This document shows, one piece after another, positions 8,079 through 14,256 of a stretch of DNA of 48,317 nt. Both the position numbers and the translations under genes were made by a program. This stretch comes from Chitinophagaceae bacterium (GTDB taxonomy: Bacteria > Bacteroidota > Bacteroidia > Chitinophagales > Chitinophagaceae). The stretch covers positions 1-48,317 of the forward strand of contig SEAD01000022.1 in the NCBI GenBank assembly GCA_004173355.1, written 5' to 3'. Positions within the stretch are counted from its first letter, which is position 1. Each line of letters starts with the position of its first letter. The notes under the pieces are model-generated. The model made no database searches and was not told the origin of the DNA. It saw nothing but the letters and a program-made list of their open reading frames with translations.

Positions 8079-9308
8079 ATGACCGACACCCTCACCTTAT
8101 CGATCATTGAGATCGTGTTGCTCCTTTTTGGTGCAATCATACTCGGTATAACCGTTCACTTCTTCATAGCCAGCCGGCGCAACCTCAATGCACAGTCTAA
8201 TGATCTGCGGCAAAAGAATAAACAGCGTGACGAGTGGAAGATTCGTTATCTCAACGATATTGAACAGCGTGACCGCGACATCAGTGACCTTCGTGAGCAG
8301 GTGACAAAGCGGAACAATGACCTCAGTGAATTGCGGGATGCCCTGAAGGAATCGCGCGAGACTACCGAGATTTATACCAATGAGGCGGTGGAAGCCCGCA
8401 CGAACTACAAACAGCTGCGCATTGAAATGCAGCAGCTGCAGGAAAACCAGCTGAAACCTGTGGCGCCTGTTGACGATACGGAACTGGTCAACCAGTTGCG
8501 CAGCGAAAACAAACGGCTGAAGAACGAACTGGAGGTTGCTGCCGATTATGCATCCGACGATCTCCGTGCGGAGAACGCAAGGCTCCGGCAGGAACTCGAA
8601 AACGCCCGCCATTCGGGGGTCGCGGTAGCATCGTCCAATGGCAAGCCCGACTATCTTGAACAATTGCGTCTGGCCCAGGACAGTCTCATGGAGCATAATA
8701 AAAAGATCAATGACCTGTTGGGGAATATCGATGTGATCAAGGAAAAGGAAGAAAAGGAGCGCGAGATCCTGCATGATAAGGAAGTACTGGCTGCTGAAGT
8801 GGACCAGATGCGGGAGGAATTGCACGAGAAAGAAAAGGAGATTACGAACATCAGGCAGAAGGAAAAGCTTACGATTGAGATGACATCCATGCTTGATTCG
8901 GCATACAATGACTTCAAGGTGTTGCAGGATAAACTGTCGAAGCTCGAGCAGCAGCTCAGTTCGGCCAGGCAGGTCAATATGGAAGTGGATGATCTCCGGG
9001 AGGAGCATACCAACGCACTCCGTGAGCTGGAGGTATTGCGGCTTAAAAACGGCAGCCTGGTATCCAGCAACCAGCAGCTTGAAATACAGCTGACCGAAGC
9101 CGATGAAAAATTCCGTGAAGCCAGTTTCCAGCGCCAGCAACTGCAGAAGCGTGTGGCTTATCTCGAAGAACTCAACAACGACCTGCAGGTAGTGTCGGAT
9201 GCCAATAAAAAACTGGAAACACAGCTCCGTAAGATCGGGGAGCTGGAAAGTGCGCTGAATATGGTTTCCGAGGAGCGTGACCAGCTGGCGCAACGGATGG
9301 TCAGGTAG
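8079..9308 (+). CDS. Membrane-anchored long coiled-coil protein
   Basis: A 409-residue protein with one N-terminal membrane helix (about residues 6-30) and a nearly continuous coiled coil from about 35 to the end. It is rich in Glu, Lys, Gln and Leu, with heptad-like spacing and few prolines or glycines; a short break lies at about 183-195 (VAVASSNGKP). There is no cleavable signal motif, so I expect an inner-membrane anchor with the rod in the cytoplasm, although topology is not proven. I do not recognise a named family. A structural role in cell shape, division or envelope organisation would fit but is only inference. It stands between pyrH and pdxH; pdxH follows by 35 nt and may share its transcript. 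Confidence 0.8.
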   Translation: MTDTLTLSIIEIVLLLFGAIILGITVHFFIASRRNLNAQSNDLRQKNKQRDEWKIRYLNDIEQRDRDISDLREQVTKRNNDLSELRDALKESRETTEIYTNEAVEARTNYKQLRIEMQQLQENQLKPVAPVDDTELVNQLRSENKRLKNELEVAADYASDDLRAENARLRQELENARHSGVAVASSNGKPDYLEQLRLAQDSLMEHNKKINDLLGNIDVIKEKEEKEREILHDKEVLAAEVDQMREELHEKEKEITNIRQKEKLTIEMTSMLDSAYNDFKVLQDKLSKLEQQLSSARQVNMEVDDLREEHTNALRELEVLRLKNGSLVSSNQQLEIQLTEADEKFREASFQRQQLQKRVAYLEELNNDLQVVSDANKKLETQLRKIGELESALNMVSEERDQLAQRMVR

Positions 9309-9343
9309 GCAGGCGGCAGTGCAGGTCCCAAAATTTACCCCGG

Positions 9344-9988
9344 ATGAACAATGATATCGCAGGTATCCGCAAGACGTACGCAAGTGCTACTCTCTCCGAA
9401 GCGGATATGGCCGCAGATCCCGTGTCCCAGTTTGACAAGTGGTGGAAAGAGGCTGTGAATGCCAACCTGCTTGAAGTCAATGCCATGACCCTGGCCACCG
9501 CTTCCGCGGATGGCTTTCCTTCTGCCCGTATTGTACTGCTGAAGGGTTTCGATACCGCAGGGTTTGCATTTTTTACCAATTATGAGAGTTTTAAGGGGCG
9601 TCAGCTGGAGGAAAACCCAAGGGCCTGCCTTGTGTTCTTCTGGAAGGAACTGGAGCGCCAGGTGCGGATTACAGGGGTTGTGCAGAAAACTACCGGGGCC
9701 GAGAGTGAAGAATATTTCCAATCCCGCCCAAAAGGCAGCCAGGCCGGTGCTGCGGTATCGCCCCAAAGCAGGGTAATCGAGAGCAGGGAATGGCTCGAAC
9801 ACCAGTACACAGAGTTCGAAAACGCCCATGGGGACGATCACATAAACCGGCCCGGATACTGGGGTGGTTACCGGGTGGCACCAGTGGTGGTGGAGTTCTG
9901 GCAGGGCCGTCCATCGCGATTGCATGATCGTATGCAGTATACCTTGCAGGATGACGGGAATTGGGAGCTGGTGCGGCTTGCGCCCTGA
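9344..9988 (+). CDS. pdxH: Pyridoxamine/pyridoxine 5'-phosphate oxidase
   Basis: An FMN-dependent oxidase that converts pyridoxamine or pyridoxine 5'-phosphate to pyridoxal 5'-phosphate, the last step of vitamin B6 synthesis and salvage. The 214-residue length is normal. The family pattern is continuous: AMTLATASADGFPSARIVLL in the FMN-binding barrel, GFAFFTNYESFKGRQLEENP, the substrate region with SRPKGSQAGAAVSPQS, and the C-terminal RPGYWGGYRVAPVVVEFWQG followed by RLHDR. It starts 35 nt after the coiled-coil gene and is followed by terminators that belong to the opposing bTHX gene. Confidence 0.97.
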   Translation: MNNDIAGIRKTYASATLSEADMAADPVSQFDKWWKEAVNANLLEVNAMTLATASADGFPSARIVLLKGFDTAGFAFFTNYESFKGRQLEENPRACLVFFWKELERQVRITGVVQKTTGAESEEYFQSRPKGSQAGAAVSPQSRVIESREWLEHQYTEFENAHGDDHINRPGYWGGYRVAPVVVEFWQGRPSRLHDRMQYTLQDDGNWELVRLAP

Positions 9989-10037
9989 GCGGAGCAGGGA
10001 ACGGGCTCCACGCGCGATTCCTGGTTACTTCCCGAAC

Positions 10038-10068
10038 AAAAAAAATCCTGCAACCGGTTGGGGCAGGA
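10038..10068 (-). terminator. Distal terminator hairpin downstream of the bTHX gene
   Basis: Read on the minus strand, TCCTGC (10063-10068) pairs with GCAGGA (10046-10051), and the stem is followed by eight T residues (10038-10045). This is a good intrinsic terminator shape. It is the second of two hairpins downstream of the small ribosomal protein gene and may also block transcription converging from pdxH. Confidence 0.55.
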
Positions 10069-10070
10069 GA

Positions 10071-10108
10071 AAAAACAAGAGGTCATACCAGACCTGGAAT
10101 AACCTCTT
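10071..10108 (-). terminator. Proximal terminator hairpin downstream of the bTHX gene
   Basis: On the minus strand AAGAGGT (10102-10108) pairs with ACCTCTT (10077-10083) around an 18-base loop, followed by GTTTTTT. It begins 16 nt after the bTHX stop codon, so it is the likely main terminator, with the hairpin at 10038-10068 as a back-up. Confidence 0.55.
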
Positions 10109-10123
10109 ATGAATCCGTTGCGG

Positions 10124-10246
10124 TTAAGCTTTTTTCTTTGCTTCAGCAGCTTTCCTGAAAGCGCTCAATGTTTTAGCCGGTCGGCTCTTGCCGAAGGAAC
10201 CCTTAAAGCGTTTTCCTTTAGCGGTCTTTTTATCACCTCTTCCCAT
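10124..10246 (-). CDS. Small ribosomal protein bTHX (30S protein Thx)
   Basis: A 40-residue, very basic protein: it starts MGRGDKKTAKGKRFKGSFGK, continues SRPAK and ends in a short Ala/Lys tail. The GxGDKKTxxGK...GSxGxxRP pattern is that of Thx, a peptide that fills a pocket at the top of the 30S head in Thermus and is also found in Bacteroidota. It is shorter than usual gene-finding limits and easily missed. An exact TAnnTTTG promoter box lies about 30 nt before the start (10275-10282), and two terminator hairpins follow, so it looks like an independent single-gene transcript. Its 3' end extends beyond the core Thx region by about 15 residues. Confidence 0.88.
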   Translation of the reverse strand: MGRGDKKTAKGKRFKGSFGKSRPAKTLSAFRKAAEAKKKA

Positions 10247-10274
10247 AATACGTTGTTTAGATTTTCAATTTCCG

Positions 10275-10282
10275 CAAAGGTA
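10275..10282 (-). promoter_or_regulatory. Promoter -7 box for the bTHX gene
   Basis: On the minus strand the sequence reads TACCTTTG, an exact match to the Bacteroidota -7 consensus TAnnTTTG. It is placed so that transcription would start near 10268, about 22 nt before the ATG. The -33 region is only T-rich (it overlaps the HU terminator), without a clear TTTG. Confidence 0.55.
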
Positions 10283-10297
10283 TGCCTTTGCCATTAA

Positions 10298-10330
10298 AAA
10301 AGCTCCTGCACCTGAAGTACGGGAGCTTTT
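10298..10330 (-). terminator. Intrinsic terminator after the HU gene
   Basis: AAAAGCTCC (10298-10306) and GGAGCTTTT (10322-10330) form a 9-bp stem. On the minus strand the stem is followed by further T residues (10296-10301 region). It lies 18 nt past the HU stop codon and separates HU from bTHX. Confidence 0.75.
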
Positions 10331-10348
10331 AATACGGTAAGGGTGCCG

Positions 10349-10618
10349 TTAGAGTTTCGCAGAAAGCTCTTTACCAGCTTTGAATTTAGCTACTTTACGT
10401 GCTTTGATTTTGATAACTGCACCAGTCTGTGGGTTGCGACCGTTACGGGCAGCACGCTTTGACACAGAGAAAGTACCGAAACCAACGAGGGTAACTTTAC
10501 CACCACCTTTCAGTGTTTTGGTAACCGCCTCGATGAAAGAATCCAGGGCTTCGTTAGCCTGAGTTTTTGTGATACCAGCGTCGTCAGCCAGTTTTGCGAT
10601 CAATTCAGCTTTGTTCAT
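10349..10618 (-). CDS. hup: HU-family histone-like DNA-binding protein
   Basis: An 89-residue HU protein that bends and compacts DNA as a dimer. It starts [20 protein letters not shown] and carries the [20 protein letters not shown] beta-arm region and the [17 protein letters not shown] tail, all standard for HU. I place the start at the ATG at 10618; an in-frame extension runs 53 codons further upstream, but it covers the promoter and has no HU similarity. A nearly ideal Bacteroidota promoter lies 34-66 bases upstream, and a strong terminator follows, so it is a single-gene transcript and probably highly expressed. The symbol hup is generic; HU-alpha and HU-beta cannot be told apart here. 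Confidence 0.97.
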   Translation of the reverse strand: MNKAELIAKLADDAGITKTQANEALDSFIEAVTKTLKGGGKVTLVGFGTFSVSKRAARNGRNPQTGAVIKIKARKVAKFKAGKELSAKL

Positions 10619-10651
10619 AATCTTATTTTTAAAGTGATTTAGTAACGGCGA

Positions 10652-10684
10652 CAAATTTATAAGCTTTTCATCTGCATTCGCAAA
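10652..10684 (-). promoter_or_regulatory. Bacteroidota-type promoter for the HU gene
   Basis: On the minus strand: TTTG (10681-10684), a 21-bp spacer, then TAAATTTG (10652-10659). Both boxes match the consensus TTTG / TAnnTTTG exactly. Transcription would start near 10646, leaving a leader of about 28 nt before the HU ATG. This is the clearest promoter in the window. The rest of the gap 10685-10913 is A/T-rich with no gene that I can support. Confidence 0.75.
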
Positions 10685-10913
10685 TTTATTTGCCATTTCT
10701 TTCGTTAATAAAACAGCCCCCGAATCCGCTACCGGCAAGGCTTTAACCCGTTTTAACACGATGGTGTTTTTACGCAAAAGGGAATAATGACCTCTGAAAG
10801 GCTTGCTGGTGGCGGGTTTCAGCGAATTGTCTGAAATGCAGGCGGGAAGTGCATTTCAGGGGAATATAGTAATCTCCCCGAATAAAAAAATTATTAATTA
10901 TTGTTTTGCACAT

Positions 10914-11261
10914 TCAATTCACAACACGCAAAACGGAGCGGAATGAGATGATCAGTGCTCCCCAGCGGTCAGCCGCTTTCTTCCGCATCTGCTCGGCATA
11001 TCCGGTGATATATTCGTTGTACCTGTCCCGCCCCGGTGAAGAGTATTGGACTGCGTAGGTGGGTCCGTCCGACTCATCCACTTCGGTGAGCTGCAATACC
11101 TGGGCGTCTGTGAAACAGCCAGTGGCAAGGATATCCGGGATATGTTCCTCTTTCATCCATGCCAGCCACTGGCGGGCAATGGAGTGGTCGACCTTGGTGG
11201 TCACGTTATAGATCAGCTGGCCATCGTCCTGGTTTTCAACTTCTATGTATGGTAGTTTCAT
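10914..11261 (-). CDS. DUF4286 family protein
   Basis: A 115-residue cytoplasmic protein. The core (LIYNVTTKVDHSIARQWLAWMKEEHIPDILATGCF, described here by its ends LIYNVTTKVD and HIPDILATGCF) and the pattern TYAVQYSS...YNEYI match what I know as DUF4286, a small Bacteroidota family with a ferredoxin-like fold and no settled function. It starts 7 nt after the exonuclease III stop codon, so the two are almost certainly co-transcribed. The family usually begins a few residues before LIYNV; the chosen ATG adds about 15 residues, but no better ATG exists between. No catalytic residue can be pointed to. Confidence 0.75.
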   Translation of the reverse strand: MKLPYIEVENQDDGQLIYNVTTKVDHSIARQWLAWMKEEHIPDILATGCFTDAQVLQLTEVDESDGPTYAVQYSSPGRDRYNEYITGYAEQMRKKAADRWGALIISFRSVLRVVN

Positions 11262-11268
11262 AATGCTG

Positions 11269-12036
11269 TCATCTTTTTATTTCGAGGAATACGGGGCAAT
11301 GGTCCGAGTGTTTCACATCCGGGTAGATGTCGGCACCCACCAGTTGTTTTTCCAGGGCGGTGGTGGTGTTTATGTAATCGATACGCCATCCCTTGTTGTT
11401 GAGCCGGACGGTGGGGAAGCGCTGGCTCCACCAGCTGTACCGGTGCGGCTCAGGATGGAAAGTCCTGAAACTATCTACCCATCCGTGTTTGAACAGTTTG
11501 TCCATCCACTCCCGTTCTTCGGGCAGGAAGCCGGATGATTTTTTATTGCCCTTCGGATCATGGATGTCAATTTCTTGGTGCGCAATATTATAGTCGCCCA
11601 GCACGATCAGTTTCGGGATTTTCTTTTTCAGCTGTTCGAGGTATACATAAAATTCGTCGAGCCACACATATTTGAATGTCTGCCTTTCATCACCGGTGGT
11701 GCCGGAGGGGAAATAGGCATTGATCAGCCGTATATCACCAAAATCAAGCTGGATCACACGACCCTCATCGTCGCTGACCTTATGGCCGGTGCCATACTCC
11801 ACATGGTCAGGTTTGATTTTTGTAAATACCGCCACGCCGCTGTAGCCCTTCTTCTGTGCGCTGAACCAGTAATCATCATAACCAAGGTCGTTGAACAGGC
11901 TATGATCCACATTGTCCCTCGCCGCCTTGGTTTCCTGGAGGCAGATAATATCGGCGGGGTCGGTTTTCAGCCATTCAATCAGGCCCTTGCCGATGGCGGC
12001 ACGGATCCCATTTACATTGTAGGAGATGATACGCAT
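11269..12036 (-). CDS. xth: Exodeoxyribonuclease III / AP endonuclease
   Basis: A base-excision-repair nuclease that cuts DNA at abasic sites and trims 3' ends. All catalytic landmarks of the family are present in 255 residues: NVNG with Asn7, QETK with Glu35, GDYN with Asp148 and Asn150, and the C-terminal SDHCPV with Asp245 and His246. I start at the ATG at 12036, where MRIISYNVNGIRAA matches the family N-terminus; the eight extra in-frame codons upstream have no similarity. The DUF4286 gene follows by 7 nt. The gene is divergent from the LOG-family gene, and the shared promoter region contains two palindromes with the same core. Confidence 0.96.
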   Translation of the reverse strand: MRIISYNVNGIRAAIGKGLIEWLKTDPADIICLQETKAARDNVDHSLFNDLGYDDYWFSAQKKGYSGVAVFTKIKPDHVEYGTGHKVSDDEGRVIQLDFGDIRLINAYFPSGTTGDERQTFKYVWLDEFYVYLEQLKKKIPKLIVLGDYNIAHQEIDIHDPKGNKKSSGFLPEEREWMDKLFKHGWVDSFRTFHPEPHRYSWWSQRFPTVRLNNKGWRIDYINTTTALEKQLVGADIYPDVKHSDHCPVFLEIKR

Positions 12037-12048
12037 GGAATTGGTTGA

Positions 12049-12061
12049 AATGTTAAACATT
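12049..12061. promoter_or_regulatory. Operator-like palindrome 1 in the xth/LOG promoter region
   Basis: AATGTT-A-AACATT is a perfect 13-bp palindrome around one central base, 13-25 bases before the xth start codon. Its inner core TGTT-N-AACA is shared with a second palindrome whose centre lies 24 bp away. Confidence 0.5.
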
Positions 12062-12070
12062 CAGTGAACG

Positions 12071-12087
12071 ATCCTGTTTAACAGGAT
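12071..12087. promoter_or_regulatory. Operator-like palindrome 2 in the xth/LOG promoter region
   Basis: ATCCTGTT-T-AACAGGAT is a perfect 17-bp palindrome around one central base, between the divergent xth and LOG-family genes. It contains TGTT-N-AACA, as does palindrome 1. A single short transcript hairpin could also explain it, but the repeated core at a 24-bp centre distance suggests a bound regulator. Confidence 0.5.
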
Positions 12088-12127
12088 GGCATTAACTTGC
12101 GTTTTTACCCGCGGCAATTTACATTTA

Positions 12128-12880
12128 ATGATGGAAGAAGCAACACCAAAATCAGAAGGAAGGGTACTGATCCCTTCAAAAGAACATGTATTCCTGGACG
12201 GCCCCAAGAGCCGTGGCTATGAGCTCAATTTTGCCTGGCGCGTGTTCTGGCAGTTTATCAAGGGTTTCCGCCACCTCCACTTCGTGGGGCCCTGTATTAC
12301 AGTGTTCGGATCCGCCCGTTTCCGGGAAGACCATCCCTATTACCAGAAGGCACGTGACTTCGGGCGCGAGATCGCAAAAATGGGATTTGTGACCATGACC
12401 GGAGGGGGTCCCGGTATCATGGAAGCCGCCAACCGCGGGGCGTTCGAGAACAATGGCATGTCGGTCGGGTGTAATATCCGGCTTCCCTTCGAACAGACAT
12501 CCAATCCCTACCTGAACAAGTCGGTAACCTTCGAACATTTCTTTGTGCGGAAGGTGTTGCTGATAAAATACTCCTACGCATTTGTGATCATGCCCGGCGG
12601 GTTTGGTACCATGGATGAGTTTTTTGAGACGCTCACGCTGGTACAGACCAAAACGATCACCCAGTTCCCGATTGTGCTTTTTGGCAAGGAATATTATGCC
12701 GACCTCCTGCACACGATTAACGAGATGGTTGATGCGGGTACGATTTCAAAAGAAGACCTGGACCTGGTACTGGTGACGGATGATATAGATGAAGCGATGA
12801 ACCATATCCATTCGTATATCACCACGAACTATAAAATCCGTCCACGCCGCCGCGCGTTTCCTTTCTTTGAAAAACGCTAG
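12128..12880 (+). CDS. LOG family nucleoside 5'-monophosphate phosphoribohydrolase-like protein
   Basis: A 250-residue member of the LOG/YgdH Rossmann-like family, which releases the base from nucleoside 5'-monophosphates; plant members activate cytokinins in this way. The two signature motifs are present: TGGGPGIMEAANRGA and PGGFGTMDEFFETL. Such proteins were often misnamed lysine decarboxylases. I start at the ATG at 12128 (an ATG follows directly at 12131); an upstream in-frame ATG at 12086 would fall inside the promoter palindrome. The SemiSWEET gene starts 23 nt after its stop, so the LOG, transporter and HAD genes form a likely operon. The natural substrate of bacterial members of this length is unclear. 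Confidence 0.88.
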   Translation: MMEEATPKSEGRVLIPSKEHVFLDGPKSRGYELNFAWRVFWQFIKGFRHLHFVGPCITVFGSARFREDHPYYQKARDFGREIAKMGFVTMTGGGPGIMEAANRGAFENNGMSVGCNIRLPFEQTSNPYLNKSVTFEHFFVRKVLLIKYSYAFVIMPGGFGTMDEFFETLTLVQTKTITQFPIVLFGKEYYADLLHTINEMVDAGTISKEDLDLVLVTDDIDEAMNHIHSYITTNYKIRPRRRAFPFFEKR

Positions 12881-12903
12881 GTTTGCAGTACTAAAACTGA
12901 CAC

Positions 12904-13182
12904 ATGAATAATGTAGACATCCTGGGATATGTAGCCGGTGCGATTACTGCGCTTACATTCCTCCCGCAGGTGTTAAAAACTGCGAAAGACAAGTCAGCCA
13001 AGGATATCTCACTGGGGATGTTCCTGATCGCAGCATCCAACAATACCCTGTGGATCATCTATGGCGCGCTGCTCAACAACTGGGTGATCATCCTGACCAA
13101 TAGTGTTGTTTTATCCATGGCCCTTATCATGATCTATTTCAAAATCCGTTATAATGACAAAGTTCAAAACAATAATATTTGA
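12904..13182 (+). CDS. SemiSWEET sugar transporter
   Basis: A 92-residue membrane protein with three helices and the PQ motif (LTFLPQVLKT, about residues 17-26), typical of SemiSWEET half-transporters. These dimerise to move sugars across the membrane in either direction without energy input. Further family features are the D-I-S-L-G-M-F segment after the first loop and the N-N-x-x-W-I-x-Y-G pattern in helix 2. It follows the LOG gene by 23 nt, and its last 29 nt overlap the start of the HAD phosphatase in another frame. A sugar-phosphate phosphatase beside a sugar facilitator suggests uptake or overflow export of a sugar (inference). The transported sugar cannot be read from the sequence. 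Confidence 0.9.
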   Translation: MNNVDILGYVAGAITALTFLPQVLKTAKDKSAKDISLGMFLIAASNNTLWIIYGALLNNWVIILTNSVVLSMALIMIYFKIRYNDKVQNNNI

Positions 13183-13768
13183 CCTCGGTGGTGTACTGAT
13201 TGACTGGAACCCGCATTATGTTTTCAATGATACCTATTTCGAAAGCGAGGAGAAACGCAAATATTTTTTCGAAAAAGTGTGTACCGGCGAATGGAACGAA
13301 GAGCAGGATGCAGGCCGGTCAATTGTAACCGCCACCTGGGACCTGATAAAGGAACACCCGGAATGGGAACAACCGATCCGGGATTTCTATGGCCGGTGGA
13401 CAGAAATGCTCAAAGCCCCGATTCCCGGCACTGTGCAGATTTTCCGTGAACTGAAAGACAGCGGCAGGTACTCGATCTACGCGCTGACCAACTGGCAATC
13501 CGGTCTTTTTGACATCGCGCTGGTCCGTTATGATTTCCTCAACTGGTTTGACGGACGGGTGGTGAGTGGTGATGAAAAATCACGCAAGCCTTTTCCCGAG
13601 TTTTATAAACGGCTGCTGGACCGGTACAATGTAAAACCGGAAGATGCGGTGTTTATAGACGATAACCTGCGGAATGTAAAAGCCGCGCAGGACCTGGGAA
13701 TCCACAGCATCCATTTCACTACACCGGAGCAGCTGCGGGAGGAACTCAACAAACTGGAAGTCCTTTAA
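13154..13768 (+). CDS. HAD-IA family phosphatase (YihX-like)
   Basis: A 204-residue haloacid-dehalogenase-type hydrolase. Motif I is FDLGGVLIDWNP: the nucleophile Asp is present, and the usual second Asp is Gly, as in the YihX/alpha-glucose-1-phosphate phosphatase branch. Motif II is in YALTNWQ, motif III is the lysine in DEKSRKPFPEFYK, and motif IV is FIDDNLRNVKAA. The family acts on small phosphorylated metabolites in the cytoplasm. It overlaps the SemiSWEET gene by 29 nt, implying translational coupling, so the two may act on the same sugar. The substrate is an inference from the branch, not shown by the sequence. Confidence 0.88.
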   Translation: MTKFKTIIFDLGGVLIDWNPHYVFNDTYFESEEKRKYFFEKVCTGEWNEEQDAGRSIVTATWDLIKEHPEWEQPIRDFYGRWTEMLKAPIPGTVQIFRELKDSGRYSIYALTNWQSGLFDIALVRYDFLNWFDGRVVSGDEKSRKPFPEFYKRLLDRYNVKPEDAVFIDDNLRNVKAAQDLGIHSIHFTTPEQLREELNKLEVL

Positions 13769-13864
13769 TAATCCATGTGAAGCAAAAAGGATGACTATCC
13801 CGGGGAATGGCAGCTTGATTGCAGGGTTGTTTGCGGGGGCTGAACCTGATGTGGGCAATGTAGC

Positions 13865-14179
13865 TCACTTTTTCTGCCGGAGCGACCGGTCATAATATTC
13901 CGGTTCCTTCTTCTGGATCCATTTCACAAATTCCCGGATGGACTGGTCCGACTGGATCAGCTCAATGGTAAAGTATTTCCGCTTCAGTTCCTTTTCCGTA
14001 AACACGCGGTGGATTTTGTCGTGACAGATTTTATGGAGCAGCACTGTGGTAGTGCCTTTGCCGCCCTCACTCATGGGCACCAGGTGGTGTTTCGTGCATG
14101 GTCCTGCAAGAGGGCGACCGCAAAGGGGACAAATATCTGCAGGCTGTTCGTCCATATTGTAATCCAGTACAAGCTTCAT
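13865..14179 (-). CDS. Small HNH endonuclease-like protein
   Basis: A 104-residue protein with an HNH-type zinc/metal core: CPLCGRPL (first cysteine pair), TKHHLVPMSEGG with the paired histidines, and LHKICHDKIHRVF with the second CxxH pair. This layout is that of HNH nucleases related to McrA and HNHc, here as a stand-alone domain with a charged helical tail. Such stand-alone proteins occur in many Bacteroidota chromosomes and their role is unsettled; DNA repair or defence are both possible. It is preceded by the metH terminator, so it is likely transcribed separately. A second in-frame ATG at codon 9 (MDEQPADICPLC) is an equally reasonable start. Confidence 0.75.
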   Translation of the reverse strand: MKLVLDYNMDEQPADICPLCGRPLAGPCTKHHLVPMSEGGKGTTTVLLHKICHDKIHRVFTEKELKRKYFTIELIQSDQSIREFVKWIQKKEPEYYDRSLRQKK

Positions 14180-14200
14180 TCCGGTTTCAGCCGGCTATCA

Positions 14201-14233
14201 TAAAAATGCCGTCCCACACAGGTGAAACGGCAT
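14201..14233 (-). terminator. Intrinsic terminator after metH
   Basis: On the minus strand ATGCCGT (14227-14233) pairs with ACGGCAT (14206-14212), and the stem is followed by a run of T residues. It begins 24 nt past the stop codon of the MetH C-terminal gene. Confidence 0.7.
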
Positions 14234-14256
14234 CAAATTTTTTACGCCGGGCAGCA

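Noticed and set aside
8097-9383. Long open frame (428 codons) on the minus strand across the coiled-coil gene
   Set aside because: It is the antisense shadow of a Glu/Lys/Leu-rich gene; it has no signal, no domain and a hydrophobic composition that follows from the opposite strand.
12128-12880. Calling the LOG-family protein a lysine decarboxylase
   Set aside because: That name is an old mis-annotation of the PGGxGTxxE family; no pyridoxal-phosphate lysine site is present.
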